Notes: generated by a model not told the origin, from the sequence alone. Positions 1 to 8,601 are shown, counted from the stretch's first letter. The stretch: DNA of 61,557 bases from Bacillus manliponensis (GCF_000712595.1 NZ_JOTN01000021.1:1-61557); one strand, 5' to 3'. Numbers and translations are program-made.

Positions 1-37
1 AAGCGTTCAGTCTTAACGACTGAACGCTTTTTATTTT
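1..37. terminator. Intrinsic terminator
   Basis: A 10-bp perfect stem (1-10 with 20-29) is followed by a T-rich run on the + strand. It would end a + strand gene lying left of the window. It also overlaps the stop of the sodC-like gene and may work for both. Confidence 0.75.
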
Positions 38-576
38 TCTTTATTCATATCCGAAGCTTTTTTTGTAATCACACCACATGCCACTCGTTTTCCAGACTTT
101 CCAGTTGGCTGTGTCATACCATCATCAGGACTTTCCGTAATAATGATGGAAGCCCCATCTTTTCGATGAAGCGACGTCTTCCCATCTTCTAACGTAACTT
201 GTGGTACATCAAACTCTGCTTTAATTTCACCTTTATCATCCGCAATGATATTTGGTAAATCACCATTTTCAGCACCTTCTGGATGAAGTAATCCGTGCTT
301 TTGTTTATCATCAAACTTCAAGTGATTACCAGACGAAACGAAACGCGGTGCTTTACACACTCCCATTTCATGAATATGTACACCATGAACCCCTGGTGTG
401 AAACCCTCTCCGTTAATCGAAATTTTTACGCCATTTGTTTGCTGTACAACCTTTGCAGTGCCGACTTGATCGCCATCTGCATTATATAACTTTGCATCAA
501 TTTCTTTTGGTGTTCCTTGTGCGCATCCAGTAAAAAGGAGCATAAGAAAACAACTAAGTGCAAGCTGCTTTTTCAC
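31..576 (-). CDS. sodC: Cu/Zn superoxide dismutase-like lipoprotein (SodC/YojM family)
   Basis: An exported lipoprotein with the Cu/Zn SOD fold. The GTG at 576 is chosen because GGAGGG lies 7 bases upstream; it gives 181 residues. A lipoprotein signal ends in FTGC (Cys18). The first copper motif HGVHIHE, the bridging-His region GNHLKF, KHGLLH and NGDLPNI are visible. By my alignment the third zinc-ligand His before GDL is Glu (GAENGDL), and the late copper ligand (usually VH) is Thr (IIITESPDD). B. subtilis YojM is also known to lack copper ligands, so catalytic SOD activity is doubtful. A small membrane-protein gene lies just upstream on the same strand. Confidence 0.85.
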   Translation of the reverse strand: MKKQLALSCFLMLLFTGCAQGTPKEIDAKLYNADGDQVGTAKVVQQTNGVKISINGEGFTPGVHGVHIHEMGVCKAPRFVSSGNHLKFDDKQKHGLLHPEGAENGDLPNIIADDKGEIKAEFDVPQVTLEDGKTSLHRKDGASIIITESPDDGMTQPTGKSGKRVACGVITKKASDMNKEK

Positions 577-639
577 AACATTTCCCTCCAAATACATTCT
601 GCACTTATGTTGTCCGAACTTCTCGTAAAACATGTAAAA

Positions 640-816
640 CTATTGCTTCTGTTCTCCAAGAAGTTTCTTCTCTGTCTCCTTTAACCGTTTCGCTTCACGA
701 TTCGATACACGAATGAACATACGCCACGTCATAACAGCTCCTACAAGAAATAACACACATACAATTCCAGGTATAATATACTCTGTCTTATCTTCTGGAA
801 AATACATTGGCATCAT
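640..816 (-). CDS. Small single-pass membrane protein, unknown
   Basis: A 58-residue gene starting at ATG 816, preceded by AGGGGTG. It begins MMPMYFPEDK, has one hydrophobic segment (roughly residues 13-30, YIIPGIVCVLFLVGAV) and a charged tail with Arg, Lys and Glu that could be helical or coiled. It lies 63 bp upstream of the sodC-like gene in the same direction, so the two may be co-transcribed. I recognise no family, and only the reading frame, RBS and membrane segment support it. Confidence 0.6.
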   Translation of the reverse strand: MMPMYFPEDKTEYIIPGIVCVLFLVGAVMTWRMFIRVSNREAKRLKETEKKLLGEQKQ

Positions 817-919
817 TTGTCTTCACCCCTTATAAAAATTATACAGAATTTTCTATCAAAAAGTAACAATCTTTGACTCTCTTTCCCTCATTGCTTAAGA
901 TGAAACAGAGGTGAAAAAC

Positions 920-1303
920 ATGAACGAAACATTACAAGTTGGTGAAATTGTTACTGGTATTTATAAAACAGGTAAATACATTGGCGAAATTACAAATATT
1001 CGTCCCCAGTTTTATTTAGTGAAAATATTAGCGGTTATCAATCATCCAGTACAAGGTGATCTACATAATCCGCGCCAAGCAGACGTACCATTTTTCCATG
1101 AACGCCGCGCTCTTGCATTTCGTGAACAAACAAATATTCCACAAACAATGGTGAAAAAATATGAAGGTGAAATTCCCGACTATACAGCATCATTAAAGGA
1201 AGCATTAGCGAATCAAATAGCAAAGCTACAAGAGGAAGATTCTCCATTTGCCAAGCGCAGTTTACAAGCACTTGAACAGCTGAAGCATGATTATAAACTG
1301 TAA
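920..1303 (+). CDS. kapB: KapB, kinase-associated sporulation phosphorelay protein
   Basis: A 127-residue protein matching KapB, which in B. subtilis helps the sensor kinase KinB feed phosphate into the sporulation phosphorelay. The sequence from VGEIVTGIYKTGKYIGEI through HPVQGDLHNP and VPFFHERRALAF is typical. The ATG at 920 is preferred to the in-frame GTG at 911 because AGAGGTG (907-913) is well spaced for it. It converges with kapD, separated only by a shared terminator. Partner and role are known from B. subtilis, not shown here. Confidence 0.85.
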   Translation: MNETLQVGEIVTGIYKTGKYIGEITNIRPQFYLVKILAVINHPVQGDLHNPRQADVPFFHERRALAFREQTNIPQTMVKKYEGEIPDYTASLKEALANQIAKLQEEDSPFAKRSLQALEQLKHDYKL

Positions 1304-1310
1304 AAACAAA

Positions 1311-1346
1311 GCGACCAAATTACAAATGTGTTTGTAATTTGGTCGC
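1311..1346. terminator. Bidirectional terminator between kapB and kapD
   Basis: A perfect 16-bp inverted repeat (1311-1326 with 1331-1346) with a 4-base loop sits between two convergent genes. It overlaps the last base of kapD. Confidence 0.8.
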
Positions 1347-1969
1347 TACTGTGCACTTACTTTCTTTAGCACTTTTGAAAAATCAATAAGCTCACCTAAT
1401 GTGGGGGGAGCCGGCTTTACTAAATACTGCTTATCTTTTTCCACAAGTTTAAAAATATTATAAGTTGTCATCGCATCATCTAGCGCACAATGATGTGTTC
1501 CTGTCCCTGATTTTCCATACGCCTCAATTGCCTTCCATAACCCAGTTTGATTGCGATCCCCAAAGAAACTTTTATACTCAAGTGATAAATCTCGACATTG
1601 CCCCGTAAATGGATACTCTACACCAGCTACTGAGCAATTTTTCCGAAGTACTTTTATATCCATATGCCCCCATGTTACAACTGTCGTCTTACAACGACTT
1701 TCATACTTTTTTAACGTTTCTACTAACTGTGAGAATGAGATTCCTTCATCTACAGATTTTTGCTGAATACCTAAAAACTTTTTACACCGATCTGTTAAAG
1801 AAGAAAACGTAACAGGCTTTACATAAGAAGAATACGTACTTTCCACAGTACTATTTACAACTGAAACAAGTCCCACCTCAATAATTTCAGGAAAGAAACC
1901 TTTCGGGTTCTTCCGATTTTGAGGCATCGTAAACTCAAAGTCTAAAAATAAAAATTGTTGTTCATTCAT
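1346..1969 (-). CDS. kapD: KapD, 3'-5' exonuclease-like sporulation inhibitor
   Basis: A 207-residue DEDDh exonuclease-fold protein. The N-terminal motif FLDFEF supplies the Asp/Glu metal ligands, and HHCALDDA near residue 160 supplies the catalytic His and last Asp. B. subtilis KapD, when overproduced, inhibits the KinB pathway; whether it degrades RNA or DNA here is not known. ATG start at 1969 with GGAAGG upstream. The pairing with KapB facing it matches the sporulation-kinase context in other bacilli. Confidence 0.85.
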   Translation of the reverse strand: MNEQQFLFLDFEFTMPQNRKNPKGFFPEIIEVGLVSVVNSTVESTYSSYVKPVTFSSLTDRCKKFLGIQQKSVDEGISFSQLVETLKKYESRCKTTVVTWGHMDIKVLRKNCSVAGVEYPFTGQCRDLSLEYKSFFGDRNQTGLWKAIEAYGKSGTGTHHCALDDAMTTYNIFKLVEKDKQYLVKPAPPTLGELIDFSKVLKKVSAQ

Positions 1970-2256
1970 ACAATCCCTTCCTTATTAGTTAAATACATAA
2001 AAGATTTAAAAACCTTCTTTTTTGAGTTGGAGAGAGGAACTGGCCTTGCATAGTAACGGTCAGAGCCTTTGACTTCCACGCGCCAAGTCACAACACATGT
2101 ACAAAGCGAGTGCTTATCTCCTTTCTTCTGCGTGGCAGAGAGTTTATTCGCTACAAGAATCATCTAAAACACGAACATGCTTGAATGCATTCACTCAAGT
2201 AGGGTGTATTTTATATATATGTCACATCACCATAAATATTTTCAAAAAAGAAAAAA
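1970..2256. repeat. Gene-free stretch with a family C interspersed repeat
   Basis: Apart from weak short frames I see no gene in this stretch. About 2028-2106 (read on the - strand) carries a motif with core CTCTGACCGTTACTATGCA followed by GCCAGT. It recurs at 6015-6059, 6174-6220 and, decayed, at 58670-58712. I call these family C repeats. Confidence 0.6.
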
Positions 2257-2277
2257 ACAGAAGGGAGGTCCTTCCGT
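2257..2277 (-). terminator. Terminator of the 2280-2768 gene
   Basis: An 8-bp stem with one G-U pair (2257-2264 with 2270-2277), 5-base loop and seven T on the - strand. Confidence 0.65.
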
Positions 2278-2279
2278 TT

Positions 2280-2768
2280 TTAATAACGAGGTGTATGTTT
2301 TCGGACAAGAAACAGGTGCAGCGGAAAAAACAAACCTGCCGTCACAACATGTATGACAGTAAATAACACCGCATTATCCGCATACCTTTCTAAAATAGCA
2401 TACATAACGTATATACCAAGTCCAACTGATAAAAAGCCTGTTAAAATATTAACAATTGGAATGAAGCTCAAAATAAAGATCCCAACATATACACCAAACA
2501 GTTTCCAGCCTGCCTCGGGGTTCATAAAACTCGGCAGTTTCTTCGCAATTAAATCCCCTTGCACTTTACAATTTATAATTGGAATAAATGCTAAAAATGC
2601 ATCTTCTCTTTCATCATTCTTTGCCATTGTATACAGCGCGAATGCACTCAATAAATAAGCAGCAATTCCCCATATAATCGCAATCGTCACAAAAACAATC
2701 CCCAATGCAAAAAAGGCAGCCATTGCCCCATCATCTGGTGTACCATTTATCATGATTTCACTTTCCAT
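2280..2768 (-). CDS. Multi-pass membrane protein, unknown
   Basis: A 162-residue protein. The start is ATG 2768, which has AAAGGGGTG 6 bases upstream; an in-frame GTG 9 bases earlier overlaps that RBS. About four hydrophobic segments are visible (residues ~17-45, ~85-120 in two parts, ~125-150), separated by a charged stretch KNDEREDAF and ending in a basic tail. It resembles small bacilli membrane proteins of unknown role. Own terminator downstream; AlkD is divergent upstream. Confidence 0.7.
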   Translation of the reverse strand: MESEIMINGTPDDGAMAAFFALGIVFVTIAIIWGIAAYLLSAFALYTMAKNDEREDAFLAFIPIINCKVQGDLIAKKLPSFMNPEAGWKLFGVYVGIFILSFIPIVNILTGFLSVGLGIYVMYAILERYADNAVLFTVIHVVTAGLFFPLHLFLVRKHTPRY

Positions 2769-2883
2769 GTACTTCACCCCTTTCTCTCTTTATATATTCA
2801 AAGCAAGAAGGATTCAGAAGCATAGGAAAGAATTTTCTAAGTGGATATACTGTACTCAAAAAATAAAGAAAAGAGGGATGAAC

Positions 2884-3567
2884 ATGCACCCATTTACAAT
2901 TCGCTTACAAACGCATGCAAAACAATATGAAAACCAGGAAAAGGCAAAGTCGATGGAACGTTATATGAAAGATAATTTTCCTTTTTTCGGCATTCAAACA
3001 CCTGAAAGAAAAGAGTTGTTTCGAGAAGTTTTGAAGATAGAAGGAGTACCAAGTATTGAAGATGTACCAAGTATTGTTCGTGAGCTCTGGACGCTACCAG
3101 AACGTGAATTTCAAATGCTTGCTTTAACATTACTAGATAAATATAAAAAGCATCTTAACGATACACACTTACCGCTATTAGAAGAACTCATCATTACAAA
3201 ATCATGGTGGGATTCCGTCGATATGCTTGCGAGTCATTTTGTTGGAATCATACTTCAAAAACATCCAGAACTTATCCAAACAGAAATCCCAAAATGGATG
3301 GCATCAGGGAACATGTGGCTTCAACGGACATGTATTTTATTCCAACTTAAATATAAAAAACAAACGGACACGAAACTTCTTTTCTCTCTCATTAACGAGC
3401 TAAGTCACTCGAAGGAATTTTTCATCCAAAAAGCAATCGGCTGGACATTACGTGAATATGCAAAAACAAATCCAGATGCCGTATGGGAGTTCGTTCAAAC
3501 GAATCATTTAGCACCGCTCAGTAGGCGAGAAGGCGTAAAGCATATTCAAAAAACATTTCAAATGTAA
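2884..3567 (+). CDS. alkD: AlkD-type 3-alkylpurine DNA glycosylase (HEAT-like repeats)
   Basis: A 227-residue all-helical DNA repair glycosylase of the AlkC/AlkD family, which removes bulky or cationic alkylpurines from DNA. Family signatures are FFGIQTPERK, TKSWWDSVD, MWLQRTCILFQLKYK and FIQKAIGWTLREYAKT. The Trp and Asp of SWWDSVD, the Arg of WLQR and the Trp of IGW correspond to the functional residues of B. cereus AlkD as I recall them. ATG 2884 is used because GAGGG sits 6 bases before it; the ATG at 2878 abuts the RBS. Monocistronic, followed by the glyS leader. Confidence 0.9.
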   Translation: MHPFTIRLQTHAKQYENQEKAKSMERYMKDNFPFFGIQTPERKELFREVLKIEGVPSIEDVPSIVRELWTLPEREFQMLALTLLDKYKKHLNDTHLPLLEELIITKSWWDSVDMLASHFVGIILQKHPELIQTEIPKWMASGNMWLQRTCILFQLKYKKQTDTKLLFSLINELSHSKEFFIQKAIGWTLREYAKTNPDAVWEFVQTNHLAPLSRREGVKHIQKTFQM

Positions 3568-3619
3568 GTTTCTTATGAAAATAGGCTACACTACTTAATA
3601 GATACAACTCTACCCTCTA

Positions 3620-3648
3620 TTGTGAATTAGGGGAGAACATGATAGAAT
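3620..3648 (+). promoter_or_regulatory. Probable promoter of the glyS T-box leader
   Basis: TTGTGA, 17 bases, TAGAAT: a good sigma-A type match upstream of the T-box leader. Confidence 0.5.
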
Positions 3649-3654
3649 ATGTTC

Positions 3655-3900
3655 ATCTTATTAAAAGCTTCAGCGGCTTGCTATAGCCACTGAATAATTA
3701 TGAATATAGTAGCGACGACGGACATATAAGTACTTGCCCCATAAGCGATTCAGGGATAGTGAAAGCCTGAAAACAGCAAGGAAACGGCAGTCTCGAGCCA
3801 TACACAACAAAGTGGATGTACAATTCGTACATCAACTAGGGTGGAACCGCGGGTATATACAGCTCGTCCCTAGGCCTTATGCCTAGAGACGAGCTTTTTT
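3655..3900 (+). promoter_or_regulatory. Glycine T-box leader of glyS
   Basis: The T-box sequence AGGGTGGAACCGCGGG is at 3838-3853, followed by a strong terminator stem (3861-3894) and T-run. The upstream part has the T-box stem I features, including the K-turn-like GCGACGACGGACATA and the GGGATAGTGAAAGCC region. I infer GGC at 3786-3788 as the glycine specifier codon. Uncharged tRNA-Gly would stabilise the antiterminator and allow read-through into glyS. Confidence 0.92.
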
Positions 3901-3906
3901 ATATTT

Positions 3907-4062
3907 AAAAACGGAAGCGGCTCGTTCAGAACAGAAGGGCATTGGAGCTCCTGACGTAGAGGCGCTCTTTGCCTCGCAGGAAGGCGCGAAATGACCGACT
4001 GTTCTAGCCGCTGCAGCTGGATAATATTTAAAAGCGGAAGCGGCTCGTTCAGCCCAATGTCC
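3907..4062 (+). repeat. Family B hairpin repeat plus a truncated copy, in the glyS leader
   Basis: A roughly 118-bp element (3907-4024) begins with CGGAAGCGGCT and ends AGCCGCTGCAGCTGGAT. The ends pair (AGCGGCT with AGCCGCT, then GAACAG with CTGTTC), with inner stems around GAGGC/GCCTC. A truncated 5' end starts again at 4030. The same architecture occurs at 31999-32160 and inside two composite repeats (14812-14935 and 31037-31161). Confidence 0.75.
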
Positions 4063-4103
4063 CCTCGCTACTATACGCGCACTAAAAAAAGGAGGAGTTC
4101 TTC

Positions 4104-5480
4104 ATGACTTCAATGGAACAAGTAGTAAACTTAGCGAAGCATCGTGGCTTTGTATTCCCTGGTTCTGAAATTTATGGCGGTCTTGCTAACACTTGGGATT
4201 ACGGTCCACTTGGTATCGAATTAAAAAACAACATTAAAAAAGCTTGGTGGAAGAAATTCATCCAAGAGTCTCCTTACAACGTAGGTTTAGACGCAGCGAT
4301 TTTAATGAATCCAAAAACTTGGATAGCATCTGGTCACGTTGGTAACTTCAACGATCCTATGATTGACTGTAAAAAATGTAAAGCGCGCCACCGTGCTGAT
4401 AAATTAATTGAAGATGCATTAGATGCAAAGGGCATCGAAATGGTTGTTGACGGTCTTTCATTCGACCAAATGGCTGCTCTAATGAAAGAACATGAAGTAA
4501 AATGCCCAGATTGTGGCGCTGAAGATTTCACTGAAATTCGTCAATTCAACTTAATGTTCAAAACATTCCAAGGCGTTACAGAGTCTAGCACAAACGAAAT
4601 CTTCCTTCGTCCTGAAACAGCACAAGGTATTTTCGTAAACTTCAAGAACGTACAACGTTCTATGCGTAAGAAACTTCCATTTGGTATCGGCCAAATCGGT
4701 AAAAGTTTCCGTAATGAAATTACACCAGGTAACTTCACATTCCGTACACGTGAATTTGAACAAATGGAGCTTGAGTTCTTCTGCAAACCTGGCGAAGATC
4801 TAGAGTGGTTCACATTCTGGCGTAACTCTTGTAAAGATTGGCTTCTTGCACTTGGCATGAATGAAGAAAGCATGCGTCTTCGTGACCATGGTGAAGAGGA
4901 ACTATCTCACTACAGTAACGCAACAACTGATATCGAATTCAAATTCCCATTTGGCTGGGGCGAACTATGGGGCATCGCGTCTCGTACAGACTTCGACTTA
5001 AACCGTCATATGGAACATTCTACAGAAGACTTCAACTATGTAGATCCACAAACGAATGAGCGTTACGTACCATACTGCATCGAGCCATCTCTTGGCGCAG
5101 ATCGCGTAACATTAGCATTCTTATGTGATGCATACGAAGAAGAGCAATTAGAGAACGATTCTCGTACAGTACTTCGTTTCCACCCTGCTTTAGCACCATA
5201 CAAAGCAGCAATCTTACCATTATCGAAAAAGCTATCTGAAGGTGCTCGTGAAGTATTCGCAGAACTTGCACAAGACTTCATGGTAGACTTCGACGAAACG
5301 GGTTCTATCGGTAAACGTTACCGTCGTCAAGACGAAATCGGTACACCATTCTGTATCACATACGACTTCGACTCTGTTGAAGACAAAGCAGTAACAGTAC
5401 GTGACCGTGACACAATGGAGCAAGTTCGTATGCCAATTAGCGAACTGAAAAGCTTCTTAGAAAATAAAATTAAGTTTTAA
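4104..5480 (+). CDS. glyS: Glycyl-tRNA synthetase, single-chain (alpha2) type
   Basis: A 458-residue class II synthetase that charges tRNA-Gly in the cytoplasm. This is the eukaryote/archaea-like dimeric type, unlike the alpha2-beta2 GlyQ/GlyS of B. subtilis. Visible are [22 protein letters not shown] at the start, FNLMFKT and [15 protein letters not shown], motif 2 [25 protein letters not shown], motif 3 [14 protein letters not shown], and a C-terminal anticodon-binding domain. The insert has CKKCK and CPDCG Cys pairs likely to bind zinc. RBS GGAGGAG precedes ATG. Expression is controlled by the T-box upstream. Confidence 0.95.
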   Translation: MTSMEQVVNLAKHRGFVFPGSEIYGGLANTWDYGPLGIELKNNIKKAWWKKFIQESPYNVGLDAAILMNPKTWIASGHVGNFNDPMIDCKKCKARHRADKLIEDALDAKGIEMVVDGLSFDQMAALMKEHEVKCPDCGAEDFTEIRQFNLMFKTFQGVTESSTNEIFLRPETAQGIFVNFKNVQRSMRKKLPFGIGQIGKSFRNEITPGNFTFRTREFEQMELEFFCKPGEDLEWFTFWRNSCKDWLLALGMNEESMRLRDHGEEELSHYSNATTDIEFKFPFGWGELWGIASRTDFDLNRHMEHSTEDFNYVDPQTNERYVPYCIEPSLGADRVTLAFLCDAYEEEQLENDSRTVLRFHPALAPYKAAILPLSKKLSEGAREVFAELAQDFMVDFDETGSIGKRYRRQDEIGTPFCITYDFDSVEDKAVTVRDRDTMEQVRMPISELKSFLENKIKF

Positions 5481-5487
5481 TAGAAAA

Positions 5488-5527
5488 AGCTAGGCAAAGG
5501 AATTTATCCTTGCCTAGCTTCTTTTTT
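5488..5527 (+). terminator. glyS terminator
   Basis: Stem AAGCTAGGCAA...TTGCCTAGCTT (5488-5520) followed by a T-run. Confidence 0.85.
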
Positions 5528-5538
5528 TACAAACTTAT

Positions 5539-5585
5539 ATAAAGTGAAACTTCACTCAGTGGGGGTTTTCTCCATCCCCCTAAAT
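5539..5585 (+). repeat. bcr1-like repeat, truncated (5' end only)
   Basis: ATAAA then GTGAAACTTCACTCAGTGG and the CCCCC arm, ending after about 42 bp. Only the first hairpin of the element remains. Confidence 0.7.
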
Positions 5586-5589
5586 CACT

Positions 5590-5967
5590 CTATCGCTTCT
5601 CTTTCACCGCAACTGTGCATCTTGAAATGCAAATTAACTCATCGTCCTCATCAATAAGACGAATATCCCACACCATCGTTGTTTTTCCTTTATGAATTGG
5701 TGTACCAATTGCTGTTACTAAACCATCACGCTTGGAACGAATATGGTTTGCATTAATTTCAAGTCCAAAGCAAAGATACTTATCTTGATCGATTAAATTA
5801 TATGTACCAACGCTTGCTACAGTTTCTGCTAACGCAACGGATGCACCACCATGAAGGAATCCAAATGGCTGGTGCGTACTTCCATGCACTGGCATTGTCG
5901 CCACAACTTTTTCCTCATTCATCTCTACCAACTCAATTCCTAACGCTTCCATCAAAGTCTTTGCCAT
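5590..5967 (-). CDS. Hotdog-fold acyl-CoA thioesterase (PaaI/YuxO family)
   Basis: A 125-residue hotdog thioesterase. The catalytic-helix motif HQPFGFLHGGASVALAETVAS (residues ~32-53) carries the HGG and the acidic residue expected of the PaaI/MenI type. B. subtilis YuxO, which this resembles, belongs to the group that includes 1,4-dihydroxy-2-naphthoyl-CoA thioesterases of menaquinone synthesis; the true substrate here is not shown. ATG 5967 follows GGGAGAG. Stand-alone gene convergent with glyS. Confidence 0.8.
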   Translation of the reverse strand: MAKTLMEALGIELVEMNEEKVVATMPVHGSTHQPFGFLHGGASVALAETVASVGTYNLIDQDKYLCFGLEINANHIRSKRDGLVTAIGTPIHKGKTTMVWDIRLIDEDDELICISRCTVAVKEKR

Positions 5968-6312
5968 AACTCTCTCCCTCTCACTTTCTACTTTTTGATT
6001 TCAAACACTACTCGTGACACAAAAGGGCTCTGACTGTTACTGTGCATAGCCAGTACCTCCCTTCAAATAGAAAAGAGAAAATCTTCTATCTTTCAGCTAT
6101 CACAATATCAACGTCACGCCAAACAATAATACGCTTCCTCTCGCGTTCTAATTTTTGTTTTAAAACATCGCCTGTGGCACAAAAGGGCTCTGACCGTTAC
6201 TATGCATAGCCAGTACCCCTCTCCAAACAAAAAAGAGAAAGCTTCTCAAAAAATGTATATTTTTTCTAATTCTTTTCAAACTATGAATATTTACTTCAGG
6301 AGGTATGTCTTT
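5968..6312. repeat. Gap with a diverged tandem duplication of family C repeat
   Basis: No gene is visible before the RBS of the next gene. Two diverged copies of a roughly 115-bp unit lie in tandem (about 5976-6095 and 6135-6250). Each contains CACAAAAGGGCTCTGAC, GTTACT and TGCATAGCCAGTACC, then an AAAAGAGAAA stretch. The core is the family C repeat also found at 2028-2106. Confidence 0.65.
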
Positions 6313-7056
6313 ATGAAAAAACGAATCTTCTTTATGCTCTTGTTGCTCTCCTGCCTTACTATTGTACCAAATTACATAAGTGCGTCCCAACCATCTAACA
6401 TGACAATCCATATCAATACTTCGACACAAAAAGGTAAAAATCCTTATTTTGAATATGAAATTTCTTATCCACAATTTAGTGGAATTCCTGATAAGCAATT
6501 TCAGCAAAAGTTGAACCATTACTATAAAAAGAAAACGCATCATTTTAAAAAGAAATTAGAAAAAGATGCAAAAACATATTACGAAGCTGCGAAAGAAAGT
6601 GACGCACACTTTCTACCTTATAGTGCTACTGTTGACTATAAAGTGACACTAAACAAAGCACCGCTTCTTAGTCTATATGTGAACTACTATCAATATACAG
6701 GTGGCGCGCACGGCATGTACGAATGGAAAGCAGCAACGCTTGATGTGAGTCAGAAAAAGCTGCTCCATTTAGCAGATTTATTCAAAGAAGATAGCAATTA
6801 CGATAAAATTGTTCGAGAAGAAATGGCACGCCAAATTAAACAAAATGAAACGATGTACTTTCCAGATGCAACGGATAAAGTAATGAGTGAGAAAAAACTA
6901 AAATACTTTTTGGAAAAAGACAATCTTGTCATTTATTTTCCTCTCTATGAAATCGCACCATATGCGAGTGGAATCCCCCAATTCCCCATTCCATATACGC
7001 TTCTTACAGAGGAGTTAAAACCTGAATACAAAAATATTTTAATTGACAACCCTTAA
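6313..7056 (+). CDS. Secreted DUF4163/DUF3298 (RsiV-like) protein
   Basis: A 247-residue protein with a signal peptide (KKR, then FFMLLLLSCLTIV, cleavage near SAS). It has the DUF4163 region (YEISYPQFSGIPDKQ...) and the DUF3298 motif QYTGGAHGMYEW, then LLHLADLF. This fold is the extracellular part of the anti-sigma factor RsiV, where it binds lysozyme; here there is no anti-sigma domain, so it is probably a stand-alone surface or secreted protein. AGGAGGT is 8 bases before ATG 6313. The bioY promoter lies inside its 3' end. Confidence 0.75.
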   Translation: MKKRIFFMLLLLSCLTIVPNYISASQPSNMTIHINTSTQKGKNPYFEYEISYPQFSGIPDKQFQQKLNHYYKKKTHHFKKKLEKDAKTYYEAAKESDAHFLPYSATVDYKVTLNKAPLLSLYVNYYQYTGGAHGMYEWKAATLDVSQKKLLHLADLFKEDSNYDKIVREEMARQIKQNETMYFPDATDKVMSEKKLKYFLEKDNLVIYFPLYEIAPYASGIPQFPIPYTLLTEELKPEYKNILIDNP

Positions 7057-7072
7057 CTTCATTCGCTACTAT
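7043..7072 (+). promoter_or_regulatory. bioY promoter
   Basis: TTGACA (7043-7048), 18 bases, TACTAT (7067-7072), within the end of the preceding gene and touching the BirA box. Confidence 0.5.
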
Positions 7073-7105
7073 AATGTTAACTTTAACAACAAAGGGGTTA
7101 ACATT
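7073..7105 (+). promoter_or_regulatory. BirA operator of bioY
   Basis: A perfect palindrome AATGTTAAC, 15 bases, GTTAACATT ends one base before the bioY ATG. It matches the BirA box of Firmicutes, where biotinyl-AMP-loaded BirA represses biotin genes. Confidence 0.85.
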
Positions 7106-7693
7106 ATGAAACAACTACGTCCTTTAGATTTAGCACTAGCTGCGATGTTTGTCGCATTAATGGCGATTGGTGCAAACATTACATCTTGGGCACCTTTTTT
7201 ACAAGTCGCAAATATACCGCTTTCCATGCAACCATTTTTTGCGATTTTAGCAGGTCTTCTGCTTGGAAGTAGGATTGGAGCTTTATCTATGCTCGTTTAT
7301 ATGTTAGTTGGCCTTGCTGGTGCACCTATATTTGCGCAATTCCAGTCTGGGTTTGATACATTACTAAGTCCAACTGGTGGATTCGTTCTTTCATTTATTG
7401 TTGTAGCATATGTAGCAGGTGCAATTGTTGAACGAAAGCAGCAACCAACATTCGGTACGTTCGCATTTGCTTCTGCAATCGGAATCATTCTCGTATATTT
7501 TATTGGTACAAACTACATGTATATGGCTGTGAATGGCTGGATTGGTAGCAACATGAGTTATAAAGCTGCTTGGACAGTAATGATGTGGTTTATGGTGAAA
7601 GATATGATTTTCACTGCAATTGGTGCACTAATTGCGCCGCGTATTTATTTCGCTGTGCGCCGTTCTGCTTATCGCAAATCACATGCAGCGTAA
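7106..7693 (+). CDS. bioY: Biotin transporter substrate-binding subunit BioY
   Basis: A 195-residue, roughly six-helix membrane protein, the S-component of the biotin ECF transporter. It begins MKQLRPLDLALAAMFVALMA and has the BioY features NIPLSMQPFFAILAGLLLG and GLAGAPIFAQF...LSPTGGF. The BirA box between promoter and start indicates repression by biotin. No ECF ATPase is nearby, so it probably uses the shared EcfA1A2T module encoded elsewhere. ATG 7106 has GGGG shortly upstream, inside the operator. It converges with galU. Confidence 0.9.
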   Translation: MKQLRPLDLALAAMFVALMAIGANITSWAPFLQVANIPLSMQPFFAILAGLLLGSRIGALSMLVYMLVGLAGAPIFAQFQSGFDTLLSPTGGFVLSFIVVAYVAGAIVERKQQPTFGTFAFASAIGIILVYFIGTNYMYMAVNGWIGSNMSYKAAWTVMMWFMVKDMIFTAIGALIAPRIYFAVRRSAYRKSHAA

Positions 7694-7694
7694 T

Positions 7695-7724
7695 AAAAAA
7701 ACTCCCGAATCAGGGAGTTTTTTT
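7695..7724. terminator. Shared bioY/galU terminator
   Basis: AAAAAACTCCC, loop GAATCA, GGGAGTTTTTTT between two convergent genes. Confidence 0.85.
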
Positions 7725-8601
7725 ACTTCGTATGTTTTTCTAAAATTTGTGTCATAAGTGCAACCATGTCTTCTTTTAACTCTGGATGCTGAAGCGCCAT
7801 TTCGATTGTTGTTTGAACAAACCCTAGCTTCTCACCAACATCATAACGTGTTCCTTCAAAGTCGTATGCAAACACACGTTGAATTTCATTTAACTGTTGA
7901 ATTGCATCTGTTAACTGAATTTCTCCACCTGCACCAATTTGCTGTTGTTCTAAGAACATAAAGATTTCTGGCGTTAATACGTAACGACCCATAATTGCTA
8001 AATTAGATGGTGCTGTTCCTTGTGCTGGCTTCTCAACGAACTTACGCACTTGATAACGACGGCCATCTTGCTCTAACGGGTCAATGATACCGTAACGGTG
8101 TGTATTTTCTTCTGGAACTGTTTGTACACCAATAACAGACGATAGCGTTTGTTCATACTCATCGATTAACTGACGCAAGCATGGATTTTCAGCTTGTACA
8201 ATATCATCACCTAATAAAACAGCAAATGGCTCATCACCAATAAATTTACGCGCACACCATACAGCATGTCCTAAACCTTTTGGCTCTTTTTGACGGATGT
8301 AATGAATATCAACCATTTTTGAAGATTCTTGTACCTTCTCAAGTAAATCATACTTCTTCTTTTCTAATAAGTTTTGCTCTAATTCAAACGCATTATCAAA
8401 GTGATCTTCAATTGCGCGCTTGCCTTTTCCAGTAACAATAATAATATCTTCAATACCGGAAGCAACTGCTTCTTCAATAATATATTGAATCGTTGGTTTA
8501 TCCACGATTGGTAACATTTCTTTTGGCATTGCTTTTGTTGCCGGTAAAAAGCGCGTTCCTAATCCAGCTGCTGGAATAATCGCCTTTCTTACTTTCTTCA
8601 T
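7723..8601 (-). CDS. galU: UTP-glucose-1-phosphate uridylyltransferase
   Basis: A 292-residue cytoplasmic enzyme (GalU/GtaB) making UDP-glucose from UTP and glucose-1-phosphate. The nucleotide-binding start [21 protein letters not shown] is complete, followed by [27 protein letters not shown] and LLGDDIV. UDP-glucose feeds glycolipid and wall-polymer glycosylation. pgcA, which makes the glucose-1-phosphate, lies directly upstream in the same direction, but a terminator-like hairpin separates them. RBS AAGAGG before ATG 8601. Confidence 0.95.
   Translation of the reverse strand: MKKVRKAIIPAAGLGTRFLPATKAMPKEMLPIVDKPTIQYIIEEAVASGIEDIIIVTGKGKRAIEDHFDNAFELEQNLLEKKKYDLLEKVQESSKMVDIHYIRQKEPKGLGHAVWCARKFIGDEPFAVLLGDDIVQAENPCLRQLIDEYEQTLSSVIGVQTVPEENTHRYGIIDPLEQDGRRYQVRKFVEKPAQGTAPSNLAIMGRYVLTPEIFMFLEQQQIGAGGEIQLTDAIQQLNEIQRVFAYDFEGTRYDVGEKLGFVQTTIEMALQHPELKEDMVALMTQILEKHTK

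Noticed and set aside
1966-2163. A 65-codon frame on the - strand upstream of kapD
   Set aside because: It runs through the family C repeat and lacks an RBS and recognisable sequence.
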